From Euptelea pleiosperma (Eukaryota > Streptophyta > Magnoliopsida > Ranunculales > Eupteleaceae): DNA of 64,000 nucleotides. The notes under the pieces are model-generated. The model was not told the DNA's origin. It searched no databases and saw only the letters and a program-made list of their open reading frames with translations. Each line of letters opens with the position of its first letter. The stretch's first letter is position 1. The stretch lies in assembly GCA_035048495.1 (NCBI GenBank), contig CM068553.1, positions 15,501,190 to 15,565,189 of the forward strand, read 5' to 3'. The position numbers and the translations under genes were made by a program. Positions 25,294 to 38,600 of this stretch are shown here, one piece after another.

Positions 25294-28200
25294 GGATATT
25301 ATTTTAAAAGTGCGTATTTTCCACTGTTATCTTCTAAGCGTTATCACACTCTCCTACGTAAAACTGCTCTAATTATCTACTTTTCTACGTAAGAGTCTAT
25401 TTCATTGCGCAGAACACACTTTTCTGGACGAAATGGTATATTTTTATTTTTAAAAACCCTATTTTCCATTAAAGGAAAGTGGGAGGTTTAAAGGGAAAGG
25501 AGAAGGGTTCGTTTGAACCCTAATCCCCCTCATTTCTTCTCCTCTCTTTCCCTGAAAACTCCCCCCACGTTCTCTCCTCCTTCTAAAGACCGAAAACCGT
25601 CTTCTTCTTCTTCTTCTTCTTCATTCCGGCCAGAGTTGCAGAACTCCGGCCGCCTCCTTCTTCTCTTCTTCTTCTGCTGTCTCCTTCTTCTTCTCCTTCG
25701 TCTAAAGCTTCCCTCCCTCCGCCTGTGCATAGCAGAGCTTGCTGCCACGGGTGAAACTAGGGTTTTTCCAAGTCGTTGGTTACGGAAACCCTAATTCCAA
25801 CAAAATTTATATCTTTTCCGATTTAATTCCTGCAAAAATGGTTATTCTTGTATATGGATTCGTGTCGGATGTCGATCCACACTTGGGGTTAGTTAGCACA
25901 AGCACAGAACATAAAATGACAGATTGTTCTTAGAAATTGCTAAAAGTAAAGGGATGGAAGGGTGAGAATAGTGGTTGACAGTGATTTTTAAAACTTGATT
26001 TGATGATTGTAGAGAGAGATACACTGCTACTACTAACGCAAAAAGAATAAAAATAACAAAGATCAAGTAATTGAAAATTCACAAAACCAAACTTTTCATT
26101 AATAATTACGCAATCTAGTACATTTATTGAAATTTAAATCTACTTAAAATAAACTAAAACATTTGGATCTAGAAAGAGAAAGAGAGGAGAGAGAGAGAAA
26201 GGGAGAAAGTCCTAGAGAGAGAAAAGAAATAGAAGGAATACTAAATGGGAAAATCTAGAATCTAGAGAAAGAGAAAAGAACAAACTTTTGTTCTTGAGCT
26301 TAGAGAGAGAAGGCTTACCCCATTTAGAAGACAACACCGTAGAGGCGAAAAAGAAGTGGCTGGCATGGGCAGCGAGCGGTGGTGGTGATGGAGGTGCTTG
26401 CTGGTTCGCCCAGCTAGTGTTGCATAGGGGGTTGAGACGGTGCTAAGGCAGTGGCAAGCGATAGAGATCTTATGGCAGTGGCTGGACGGAGCAGTAAGGA
26501 AGGTCGCTGGTGTGTTGCAGACCTGGGTGCAATAGCCGTTGGGTGGTGGATGAGAAAGCTGCGGTGCTGCTGGTGCTTGGTGAGAGGGGCGGTAAAGGTG
26601 AGGGAGGTGAGGACGTGCTGGTTTTCTACGATGGAGTTGCAAGGCTTTGCACCACGGTGAAGGTGCTGTTGGACTGGAGGAAGTGGAAAGGGCAGTAGCA
26701 AGGTGATGGAGAAATGGACAGGTAGGGACGATCTCCCTTCTCTCCTTTTCTTCTTCTTCCCTTTTTTTTTTCTTTTTTTTTTTTTTGCTGTTTTTGAATG
26801 TGGGAGAGGGGATGCCGGCGTTAATGGAGGATACCGGAGGAGGACGTGCAGGTGGCGCTGTGGTGGTGCTCTGTGATGTTGCAGCGGTCCAGCAGGTGGA
26901 GGCGGCACGGAACGAATTGCAGACCTGCAAAGATTGAAGATCTTCTAGTCGGAATGAGTTGCAGACCTCCTAAGCAATGCCTAGAGATTCCAGAGGTGGT
27001 GGAGGGCAGCTAGCTTTGAGGGAGGCGTTGCTGGATTTCTCTTATGAGAGAAAAACGTCAACGAGCTTGGAGAGGGAGCAGTCCAATCCGACAACTCACC
27101 AGTTCTCTCAATGAGAGAGAGAAGATGGGCTCCAAGAGGGAAAAAGAGAAGATGGGCGGTAAGAAGAGAGGCTAGACGGCTTGCTGTTGCTGGCCGGAGT
27201 TGCATGCTGCAACTCTGGTGTAAAAGATGAAGAAGATGAAGAAGAAGGTGGAGAAGAGAAGGGAAAACGGCCAAAAATCGAGGGGAAGAAGGGGCAAGAG
27301 AGTAGGGGGAGAGAATGGAAGGGATTAGAGGGGGATTAGGGTTCAAACGAACCCTTCTCCTTCCCCTTTTAAAGCTCCCTAGTTTCCATAGGGAATTTTC
27401 GAAATAAAAAAAATATATATATTTATTTATTTATTTATTTTTTTTTAAGTAAAACCCTACTTTTCTTTGGGGAATTTCCCCATTTAGTGGACCCCCCATT
27501 TTTTAAAATTTAATTGAAATTATTTTGAAATTCATGAGGTCCACTAAATGGTCGGACAGCGGGTCGATGATGATGGGCCCAGCTACTGGCCCACATGGAT
27601 TGATGATGTCCATTGTCTCACAAGATGATGTGACAGACAATCTGATGGCGATCGGATGGATGGTGACTTGATTGGGACCCAGATTGGTAGATCGACAGAT
27701 CTAGAAAGATCCAACGGTCCGATTAAAGATCCAACGGTCAGAAAGCTAAGGGAGATGAGATAGAGCCAATGGGCAGGAGTTCTGGGGTTAGGTAAGTAGA
27801 TTTGAGGACCGAGAGATGAAGAGAGAGAGAGAATAAGGAGAGATGAGAGAGAAAATATCAAAAAATGGAGATAAAAGTATTGTAAGAGGGTCTAGAACCC
27901 TGGTCTTCACTGTGACCATCCTCACGCTTCTCCAGTAGAGTAGACTATCATTCCTTGCTGACTCATGTGGCTTTAAACGCTTTGGTCTGTCTCTTGGTCA
28001 TTGGCTCTCCTACTCTCTTCGTTCTTTGGGCTGGCTTTTTGGTCCTCTTATTCAGCCCATATTTGGCCCATATCTTCTAGTCATAGCATGTGGGCTCTTT
28101 AAGCTTTGATAATCAAGTCTTGAGAATTGTCCCATCGGGGTTTTCTACGATAGAAGAAGCGCGTAATGAGATTTTATCAGAACGACTCAATGTCTAGACT

Positions 28201-29650
28201 TCTGTAAATGTGTTTAATGCATGCAAATATACCATTTCGTCCAGAAAAGTGTGTTTTACACTACAAAAGAGACTCTTACGTAGAAAAGTAGATAAATAGA
28301 GCATTTTAACATAGGAGAGTGTGAAAACACTTAGAAGATAATAGTGGAAAATAAGCACTTTTAAGCGAATATCAACGGGCAGCACCCTTCTTGTTCATGT
28401 TTTGCCTACTGGAGTTGCACCTGCAACTCCGGTCACCACGTCACGAACCGCCCTCTCCTTCTTCTCCACCTTCTTCTCCTCTTCTTCCACCACCACTATC
28501 CACCTACAGCACCTCCACTTGCGCCTGCAACCAGCAAGAGAGTTCTCGAACACCCCACCACCGTCTTCTCCAATAAAAACCTCCACCAGAGTTGCAACCT
28601 GCAACTCCGGCCAACTGTTGCCCTCACACGACCTTCTTCTTCTTCCTCTACTTTGTCTTCTTTTTCTTCTTCTTCTTCTCCCACGTTTTTTCCCCCAAGC
28701 CGTTACACCACAGCTGGACGTTCTCACCTTCACAACCCCATCTCTACTTCTCCCTCAATCTTTTCAATCTGCAGCATCTTCACCTTCTTACTAGACCATT
28801 TTCATTCCTCTCCAAGTCATCCAGAACTCTCTCTCCCCTTTTGCTTCTTTCCTTCTCATAAAAAAAAGAAAATAATAAAAAAAAGGAGAGAAGAAAGAAG
28901 TAGGAAAGAAAAGATGAAGCCATCCTCACCTGTGGGAAACCACCACTTGCTGCCCTTCACACCACCAGGTGGTCGTCCACGCCTCAACGGATCTCTATAG
29001 AGTTAGGCTCCCCTCCAACCAACGAACCAGCAACTCCTTGCAAGCTTCAACGTTGTTGTTGGGTCACCATAGTCCGCCATCAATACCAGTCCGTCCTTAC
29101 ATCAAGGTTGTTCCTCCACCTCCATGTCTAAATCAACCCCACCGTCATCTTCAACTCCGGTGAATCCGAGCTCTTCATCACCACCACTTGGGCGAATTTG
29201 ATCTTCCCCGATAAGTTCCTCCAAGGTACTTTCTCTCCCCTCCTTTAGTTTCTCTCTCTAGGAATTCCCATTTTTTTCTCTCTCTAGTTTCTCTTCTTTC
29301 TCTCCAAAGCTATTTCTCTTTCTAACCTTTTCTCTCTCCAAAGGTTACTTTCTCTCTCAAGAATTCAGTTTATCATGCTTTCTAGTATAGCTACTTTTAT
29401 TGTAAAAGACAAATTCAATTAAATATAGTTGATTTAAGTGTGGTGTTACGTTCTATGCAAATGTCCATTATTTTATGTGTTCTTGCTTGCGCTAACCCGG
29501 CTAACTCCGAGTGTGGATTCGACTCCGACTTTCCACTGTGCAAAGAATTCTGTAATTTTGCAGGATTCAAGTTAAAGTGAATCAAATTAATTTACAAATG
29601 TGTTGAGATTAGGGTTTCTGATCCGACGACTCGAAAAAACTCTACTTTCA
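25294..29650 (+). repeat. Internally deleted forward LTR, interrupted
   Basis: It reads 25294-25751 and 28380-29650. The start is degenerate (GGATATTATTTTAAAAG for the usual TGATATTCGCTTAAAAG) and the end is CTACTTTCA at 29650. Shortly after the GAAATGGTATA block it jumps to the promoter-proximal block before CCCTATTTTCC, so most of the U3 is missing. Hairpins lie at 28409-28432 and 28586-28610. I could not find a clean target duplication. Confidence 0.6.
25752..28374 (-). repeat. Solo LTR, reverse
   Basis: It is 2623 bp with target duplication ACGGG at 25747-25751 and 28375-28379, inserted into the partial LTR above. The complement begins TGATATTCGCTTAAAAG and ends GTTTCA. One hairpin lies at 27194-27217; the second hairpin site near 26924 has decayed to a half-site. 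Confidence 0.87.
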
Positions 29651-30724
29651 TCTGCTCCACAATCTCCATTGGAAGGCCACCCAAGAAAAAAAAAACACTA
29701 GAAAAAGAGAGAAAAGAAGAAGAAGAGGAAGAAAAGAGAGGAGGCTTACCTCCTCTGGAGTCGCATCCTCTATCTCAACGCTGCACTCCACCGTCACCAC
29801 CAGCAGGTGCAGCATCCTTGCAACTTCAAACAGCCCTCCTTCCTTCCCACCATTGCTGCCATTATCGTCTGCATCATCACCATCACTCTCATACCGTCCA
29901 CACCTCTAGTATAGCCCACAGCAAAGCCACCCTCTCCTTTTCTTTATACCTTCATCCATTCCAACCAAAAAAAAAGAAAAAAAAAAGAAGGAAGAAGAAA
30001 AGAAGAGGTAGAGGCCAAGCCGTTAGGCTTCCTTCCCTTTGGACTGGTGTGCTGCCCCTCTCAATTGCCGTGACTACACCTTGCTGTCAATTACTTTGGG
30101 CAGCACCCTTGAACCTACAACATGTAAGGATCGTCCAGCACCACCTCCATTCCAATGCACCTCACAGCCAGTCCCTTGGCCGTAGTCCATCTCCATCTGG
30201 GTAAGTGTTAAGGGTAACCTTTCTCTCTCTAGAATCTCCCTAGTTCTGTCTCTCTAGATCATCATAGCTTATTCTAGATCTCTCTTCTTCTCTCTAGCTT
30301 TGTTTTTGCTTTCTAAGTTTCATTGTTTTATTAATGCTTTGTTGTTAATGGAGGAAATTTTGTAAGTTGTCGATTTGATATCATGAATAAAGGTTTGTTT
30401 TGATTTATGCATTCATGTCCATTTTGATTTCGTTAGTATTTATTTGAGTTATTAGGGTTAATTACCACTCTCCAAAAATGCATGTTTTCAAAATCCAGAT
30501 ATCATCATCCCTCTCATCCCACCATCATTTTATATCTATTTAACTTCCGTTATAATGGGTTACAATCATGCGTACCCTAACCCCGAGTGCGGACACGACT
30601 CCGACACGAAGCCACTGTGCAAAAAAATCTGCTAATTTTACAGGTTAAAATTCTCGGATCAAATTACAAATTTTGTTGAAATTAGGGTTTCCGTAACCAA
30701 CGACGCGGAAAAATCCTACTTTTA

Positions 30725-31152
30725 TTTATGTTCAAATCCAACGGCAGAAATCACCAATCAAGCTGATTTTTTGGTGTGCAGATCCACCTTTGGATCTTTA
30801 TGCTCAAATCCAAGGCAGAAATCACCAATCAAGCTGATTTGTTGTTGTGTAGATCCACCTTCTTTGGATCTTTATGCTCAAATCCAAAGGCAAAAATCAT
30901 CAATCGAGCTGATTTTTTAGTTTGCAGATCCACCTTTGGATCTTTATGCTCAAATCCAAAAGGGAAAAATCACCAATCGAGCTGATTTTTTGGTGTGTAG
31001 ATCCACCTTTGGATATTTAAGCTCAAATCCAAAAGGCAAAAATCACCAATCGAGCTGATTTTTGGTGTGCAGACCCACGTTTGGATCTTTATGCTCAAAC
31101 CCGAAGGCAAAAATCATCAATAAAGCTGATTTTTGGTGTGAAGATCCACCAA
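30725..31152 (+). repeat. Minisatellite, about 6 copies of a 67-68-bp unit
   Basis: The recurring phrases are CAAATCCAA, GGCAAAAATCA, CAATCGAGCTGATTTTT, GGTGTGCAGATCCACC and TTTGGATCTTTATGCTC. The period is near 67 bp and copies differ by small indels. The unit contains AATC(A/G)AGCTGATT, a near-palindrome that also forms the core of an interspersed repeat elsewhere in the window (38290, 41555, 57720, 60450, 63920). Confidence 0.8.
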
Positions 31153-31261
31153 GGATGAGCTAAATATCCATGCGGTTATAAATCTCAGAGAAAATGAAGA
31201 AATCTCAAAAAAACTCACTGTTAACAATGGATTAGGGTTTTGAAAAGAAAAAAAAACTTAA

Positions 31262-31698
31262 AAACTAACCTAATCGACGTCGTACGTACGGTTGCAGCAG
31301 CGACGAGGCGGTCCGCAACTCTCTGACAGGCGATGACGACTCCGGCAGGCGTTAGAGGTGGATGGAGGAAGTGGAGGGAGGAGAAAGAGGAGAGGGTGCA
31401 AAAATGTAGGCAGAATGGAAACAGGGGTTTGCCCCCTTTTTTTTTGGTTTATATTGAACATTTAGCAGTGGCCCGTATGACCACCTCTATATGTTCTTTT
31501 AGTGGCGATTATACTCTTCACCGCTGGTAAAAGTACATATAGCGGCGGTAAATGGCCTGGACGCCGCTAAAAGTGTAAATTTCCCTCTAAATTTTTTGAG
31601 CGAACTTATAGCGGCGGACATACCTATGGCCGCTGCTAAAATAATTCTATAGCGGCGATTTTTGCTGTCCGCCGCTAATGGCCCAATTTCTTGTAGTG
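31262..31698 (-). mobile_element. Terminus of a CACTA (En/Spm) transposon
   Basis: The right end reads, in complement, CACTACAAGAAATTGGGCC, the classic CACTA terminal inverted repeat. The 230 bases inside it carry direct and inverted copies of the subterminal motif AGCGGCGG, expected transposase-binding repeats. The inner part (31270-31460) is purine-rich on the + strand, like a 5' leader reading leftwards. No matching opposite end or transposase is present to the left, so this is a fragment. Confidence 0.75.
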
Positions 31699-33479
31699 AA
31701 ACTTTATAACAATCGTTATTTTTGTCATAGTGGAAAAATAACGACAATTATTTTTTGAGTGTTAAAATGGTACATAATGTAACAAGGAAGGTCTGAATCC
31801 GTTATTATTGAAGTTACCTTGTTATTGATACGAAATGACTTGGAGGAGGGTGAATAAGTCTATTTAAAATAATCCTAAGTTGATTACTATATATATATAA
31901 ATTATAATCAATTTAAGACAATAAAAAAAGGTATAGACAAACAATCAACAATACAAGATGTATAGTGGTTCGATGTCGCAACACCTACATCCACTCTCTA
32001 AAAGCTCCAATGAGCTATCATCTTTTTAATTCAATATTTAAGCAACCTTACAATATTGAATAGGGCATAGGACCCGTTCTCGATCGCAATCGATATAATT
32101 AATCAGAGTAAGGTCGTAACCAAACTCCAGCTCAGTCAAGATTCTACTTGACTCGAGCAGCACAACAGTATATAAGATGATGTATATCAAATGAAAAGTT
32201 TCTCTAAGGAAACTCTCAACTACAAAACAAAGTTACCTTCCAATCGAGATTGAAGAGCAATGAAGCTTCAATGTTGTTGAAGCTCAAACGAAGTTGTTAC
32301 CCAGAATCGCAGTTCACACCAATCACCCGAATCGCTCCACACCCGAAGAGCGCATACCACCAAAGCCAATCTCGCACAAGGCTAACAAGCCAGACTACTA
32401 GAGTAAGCACGAAGGCAAGGGAGCAAGAACAATTCTCTTGAAGTTGAAGAATTCAAGAAAAGGCTGAGTGAGTTAGTGAGTATTGAGGGTAGGGAGGGGG
32501 TATTTATAGTCGGAGGGGTAAGAAAATATTGCGGGCTCCTTATTCGAGGGTTTTTGAGACCAGTCGATCGGTCATTTACCACCGATCGCCTGGTTTGACA
32601 AATAGTTAGATATATAATCCTTGTCCATGGGGGTTCCTCATGGTATGCTAGGGGGCTTCAAACTTTATATTTTCTACAAAAGGGCCCTCGTGTTGTCAAT
32701 CTCCCCATGGTATGGAAGGAATTAGAGACCTATGTGTGGTTTGAGTGAACGAGGATGAGAGCATTTATCATGCATGATACCGGCTCTTATTTCTCTTTGT
32801 TCATGATTTAGATTATTTAACATGTGCTTATCATGATAAATTATTATGACATTATAAAATACATGTCAGACTACTCGTGGTATACTGAGTCCTTTTGGAG
32901 TCATTGCGTTTGCCGGCTCATTTTAGATTCTGATGTTGATGTGTATGATGTTACGGAGGAATGGGTTGGACCTTATTGATGGTGACATGATTGAAGACAT
33001 GTTTGATGAGATAGACGGATTTGTGGAGGAGGGGTGGATAGCCTAACTCGCATACGAATTCTTATTGCTTTACTAGTTAATTTTTACAAGCATGTTGGCT
33101 TATCTTTTTGAGAGTTTTTCTTCATTTTTTTATTCTTTTACAAACATTTGTTACTTTCATGATATGATCAATTATCTAGATGCAATAATATAAGTTTCTA
33201 TTTTTATGATCATTATAATGTGTTGTTAAATAAAAAATGAGATCATAGTAGACATTCCCATTGACCGAAGATGACATCGAGTCAAAGTGGACCTTATTGA
33301 CTAGTGTGACACAAAACATGTTTGGTTGTCTTTTGTCCTAATTCTCAATATCTGAACGACAGAACTAGGTTCTGTTCAATAGGAACGAAATGACCCACTA
33401 TAAGTTAACTTTCCGTAACAATTCACGGAATTCACAGATTTGACGTATACAGAAAGTTATGGCCAAATTACTGCAGATA
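31699..33479. other. Gene-free interval with possible old retrotransposon debris
   Basis: Around 31840-32560 the phrases GGAGGGTGAATAAG and GTATAGTGGTTCGATG resemble pieces of plant Ty1/copia-type LTRs, but no boundaries are visible. From 32600 to 33480 I see no gene, RNA or repeat end. Confidence 0.35.
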
Positions 33480-35475
33480 GTTTGATTCTGCCAAAATTAG
33501 AATTCTACCTTCTAGTCCAATTTTGGACTAGCAGATGGAGTTTCTATGTTTTGACCCAGAAGAACTTTTCGAATAGCTTCGAGGTATCTTTTCGGAAATA
33601 TTTACCATTTATATAGATTCGATCTGTGCTAAAAGTTATGATCAAAACACTAATAGTAAATGAATCTGACAAATTTGTGGTCCTATTTTACAACGCATAT
33701 CCGAGCAGGAAAATAGAACTTCTGGGATTTTTCCCAGAAAGACATTGTCGAAGATCTGTAAATTATCTTTCCATAACATTTGATGGATACCAAAAATTAT
33801 ATATGTGCTGTCTGTAAAGGTTAAAACATTGACAATAAGTCAAAAAATCCTATTTCGAGTTTGTTTTGTGTAACCGATTCGAAAGGGAAGATGATCTTGT
33901 TAAAGATCGTATGGACTTAATAGGTTACCCAAGAGTTGACTTAAGAGAATTAAATTAATTAGATTGACTCATAATGAACTTCGCATAGATTGTAGAACAA
34001 CTCAGTCGATCAACGTACTTAATTTAACTCTGATAATTGGATGATCGTTTATGATCATTTTAGGTTATTTTCGTACCTAGACTATTTTAAACTTAGTAGT
34101 TTCGAATGAACCTTAGTAGTCTAATTGACCAAAGTGGACTACTAGAGAATATTCATAAATCACTTCTCAGCTTGGGAATGGGTCGATCTACGAATATTTG
34201 GGCCATATCAGGGTATCCGGAACCGGGGCGTGACACCAGCCCAGCTTGTGGATTGTCACAAACCAAAAGTTACACCTTTGAGGAGAATTCTACCAGTTGA
34301 AATGGTGGAACACCCCTTAGAATACCAAAGATGCCTAATCAAAATGCTCCTGCCGTTGGAGCACTTTGAATTTTGATCAAATTACATTGCAATAGAGGGA
34401 TCCACAAAACGCCATCTACTGAACACCATGGTAAATATATTAATATGGAGATTACACTTCATTAACCACACTTTTTTATATTAACCAAAATCAAAATTCT
34501 ACCTACCGGTCCAATTTCGAACTAGCAGATGGAGTTTCTAGGTTCTGACCCAGAAGAACTTTTGAAATAGTTTCGAGGTATCTTTCCAGAAATGTTTACT
34601 GTTTCTATAGATTCGATATGTGCTAAAAGTTATGATCGAAACACTCACACTAAGTGAATTTGACAGATTCGTGATCCTACTTTACAACGCATATCCGGGC
34701 GGGAAGATGGAACTTCTGGGATTTTTTCAAGAAAGACATTGTCGAAGATCTATGAATTATCTTTCCATAACATTTGACAGATCCCAAAAATTTAATTTGT
34801 GTTATCCGCAGAGGTTAAAACATTGACAGTAGGTCAGAAAATCCTATTTTGAGTTTGTCTTGTGTAGCAGATTCAGAAGGGAAGATGATCTTTTTAAAGA
34901 CCGTATAAACTTAATAGGTTACCTTAGAGTTGACTTAAGAGAATTAAATCAATTTGATTGACTCATAATGAACTTCACGTAGATTGTAGAATAACTCAGT
35001 CAATGAACGTACTTAATTTAACTCTAATAATTGGACGATCGTTTAAGATCATTTTAGGTTATTTCTACACCTAGACTATTCCGAACTTAGTGGTCTCGAA
35101 TGAACTTTAGTAGTCTAATTGACGAAATTGAACCACTAGAAAATATTCATGGATCAATTCTAAGTTTGAGTACGGGTCGATCCATGAATTTTTGGGCCGT
35201 ATTTGGGTATCCGAAACTGGGGCGTGACACCAGCCCAGCTTGTCGATTGTCACAAACCAAAAGTTATACCTTTGAGGAGAATTCTACCAGTTGAAATGGT
35301 GGAACACCCCTTAGAATACCAAAGATGCCTAATCAAAATGCTCACACCGTTGGAGCACTTTGAATTAAGATCAAATTACATTGCAATGGAGGGATCCACA
35401 AAACGTCATCTACTGAACACCATAGTAAATATATTAATATGGAGATTACACTTCATTAACCACAATAATTCTACA
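33480..35475 (+). repeat. Tandem duplication, two units of about 995 bp
   Basis: About 33480-34485 and 34486-35475 align throughout at an offset of about 995 bases. Examples are GACTAGCAGATGGAGTTTCT at about 33520 and 34513, and GGGGCGTGACACCAGCCCAG at 34225 and 35219. Each unit contains an old LTR-like end (CCGGGGCGTGACA type) followed by sequence flanking the kinase gene 3' end. The last 250 bases of the unit occur a third time at 61430-61680, downstream of the second kinase copy, so that part is native kinase 3' flank. Confidence 0.75.
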
Positions 35476-35639
35476 CAATAATATTACACTAAACTCAAAT
35501 AGCAGTAGAAAAGAGGATTCATTGCATATAGAATTAGTATAAGATTATATTCTACACAATAATTTAAACTACAAACACCCAAGTGTTGAAATATATTAAG
35601 AGAATCTTATAATCTTACTGAAGACGGCTCACTAAATGA

Positions 35640-38600
35640 TCATCGGACAATCTCTAATGATAGCATGAAGTCATTTCCCACACTAAATTGACAGGTTGCA
35701 TCTACAGTGGAAGAATTTGATGGTTCACCTAGCAAATTTTCAGTCTCCTCGTGGTTTTGTTGCACCCATTGATGCTCTTGGCACATTCTCAATTTGTCCA
35801 ACTCTGCTGCCACTTCCTTCATTGTAGGTCTCTCTTCCCCTTTTAGCTTTAGGCATCTCCTTGCTAGCTCAGCAACAGCTAGTAGTTCATCTTTGCCCCC
35901 TTCATTCACAACTCGATCATCAAGAATTTGGAAGAGACGATTTTCTTTGATTGAAGAAATGAAATACATAGCCAAGCTTCTATGTTGTTCAGATCTTTCT
36001 AATGAAATTGGCTTCTCCCCAGTTAAAAGCTCTGTAAGAACAACACCAAAGCTATAAACATCGCTTTTTTCCGTTAACTGACCTGTTTGAAAACATTCTG
36101 GATCCAAGTATCCTAAGGTCCCTTGAACCAGTGTAGTCATTTGAGTTTGATCAAGAGGAACCAACCTTGAAGCTCCAAAATCAGATACTTTTGCGATGTA
36201 ATTATCATCTAATAGTATGTTGGCAGACTTGACATCTCTGTGAAGAACCGGTATGGAGTGTGCTGAGTGCAAATAAGCAAGTGCTCCTGCAGTTTCCGAA
36301 GCGATCCTTAAGCGGTAACTCCATGAAATGGTACTTGCATTGTTCTCGTTATGGATCCGTTGAAGGAGAGTACCATTGGAAACAAATTCGTAAACTAACA
36401 CGGGAACTTCAGTCTCTAAACAACAACCCAAAAGCTTTACCACATTTCGGTGGTTGATTTGAGAAAGAATGTCCACCTCATTTATGAACTGTGTAAGTTG
36501 GCTTTGATCCATTAATTTGGACTTCTTAATGGCTACCACTCGCTTATCTGGCAAAATTCCTTTATACACTGTACCATAGCCTCCCTGGCCAAGAACTCGA
36601 CTCTCATCATAGTTGTTGGTTGCCTTTTTTAAGTCTTCTATGGTAAAAATCTTGGCAATCTCTGAAACACCTGTACGTGAAGAGATTTGTTGTTGCAATA
36701 GTAAACCTCCATTTTGTTGGAAGAATTTCTCTCTAAGTTTGATGAGCCTTCTATGTTTGAGTGCCCAATATAACAAGGAACTGGAAACAATTAGAAACAA
36801 AAGGCCTACACTAATACCTGCAAAGAAAACATTTTAAAAGAGTTTCACTACAAGTCCCATTCAACCATAAAGACTTTTATTCAATTGAAGAATTTTGAAA
36901 TCAGAGGCAAACAACTATTGGAGTGTTTGGGTGCAATGTGGAAAGATATAACTTTGTTCTTTTGCAATGTTTAGTATGTCATGCTCAGTGAACAATGGTT
37001 GAGGAAAGGAAGCTAGGTCCATGAAATTTGGCTAGGACATTCTCCTGACAGGGGTGTCCACGAAAAAAAACCGGACCCAAAATTCCTGGGAAGAATTTGA
37101 GATGGAGAGGACTCTCATGGTCCTACATAGGGCATTTTTTTGGGCCCACTAACCGCATGTCTATTTAGCCCACCCTTGGTGGATATACATACCAAAATTC
37201 AACCTGATTTGGCTATCTCTAGCGATAGATTTACGTTTTTGGGATTAATTCTAGCCATTGGATTCAAGCATGTTTTTGGGGTACTAAATGCAACGGTTAA
37301 ATATCATCCATCAAACTGATTTTTAATGTGTATATTCACCAATAGGTGTGCTCAACATCCATTTAGTAGTGGGCTCAAAAACATGAGCTATGCGCGGCCA
37401 TGAGAGTCCTCTGCATCGACTGCATCTGAAGATCCTTGCATCTAATTTTTTTCTTAATTCCTGTGCTCTTGGATACAAATACCCCTATATTATGCCATGT
37501 TTGTAACGTAGGAACGAGAAAATGGAAGCAAGGTTTAAAGGGGGAAAGGCTTACATGCGCCAGGGCCGTACGGACCAAACAAAACGGCAACCAACAACTA
37601 TTTTAGCTTTTTTGCTGATGTGTCACAATTTGAGCTGGGCCGTTTTGTTTGGTCTCCACGGCCTGGCGCATGGAAGCCGCTCCCGTTTATTAAAAGGGTC
37701 GGTTGTAGCATAAACCAGAAAAAGGGAAAAAATGGAAAATAAAGAAAAATAATGGGGAAAAAAAACTGACTACAATTCAAATTTCAGTAAAATTTATAAT
37801 GGAAAAATAACGGTAGACAACGGAAAATAACGAAAATAAGAGACATATTTTCAAAATAGAACATAGAAACATTAATGATCTACGCTGCCTTACCAATAAG
37901 GAGGTGTATGATATATTTAATGTCACGGTTGCAGCCGGTTCCAAATATTTTACCGTCACCATTGTAGCCAGCTTTACAAGAGCAGTTAAAACTCCCAATG
38001 GTATTATGGCAAATCCCATCCGCATGGCAGGGATTAGATGAGTCATCAGTACACTCGTTGATATCTTGACAAAGCCCATCACCAGGAGAAGAAACAGAAA
38101 TCAAGTTAGCTAAGTTGAAATCAAATCACTGTTTGGAAATATAACTTAATTTTTCTCAAAAGGTGCATGTTGCAAAGATAACTGTTTGAGTAAATTGTTT
38201 TTGTAGACCCTTTTTCTCCGAGCAGTGGACCGCAAAAAAATGTGCCAATAGGTTTAGTATTTTGGGCCCACTGGTCCATGAATAAACGGTCCACCAGTTG
38301 ATGGACCTACACACTGAAAATAAGCCTGATTGGTGATCACTAATGGCTATAGATCACTAATCAGCCTGATTTTTATTTCGTTGATCCGTCAAGTGGTGGG
38401 CCAAGAGTAAAACTTGCCTGACCGGTGACAGTCAGGGAAGCCGTCACCACCCACAATATGAGTAACGTGCACATTTTGAGAGGACGCTGACGTATGGATG
38501 TGTGGCCAATCCCTAAGTGGACCTACAAACTTCAAATCAGCCAGATTAGTGATTTCAAGCCTTTCGATCTTGTATACCAAATAATGCTCAAATTTCACGT

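Larger units (their letters stand above)
6538..30724 (+). repeat. 3' LTR (subfamily B) split into four segments by nested insertions
   Basis: The LTR starts at 6538 directly after the purine-rich GGTTGGGGGTTG tract and ends near 30724 with CTACTTTTA. Its own sequence is 6538-6981, about 21187-21944, about 24945-25293 and about 29651-30724, which sum to about 2.6 kb, the normal LTR length here. Segment two carries a tRNA-like module (21186-21256) and a TATATATA box near 21907. The four pieces read continuously once the insertions at 6982, 21945 and 25294 are removed. Confidence 0.7.

Noticed and set aside
36835..36860. TTCACTACAAG near 36843 and 63095 as a CACTA terminus
   Set aside because: It lies at the same position in intron 2 of both kinase copies, with no subterminal repeats and no element following. 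It is native intron sequence.
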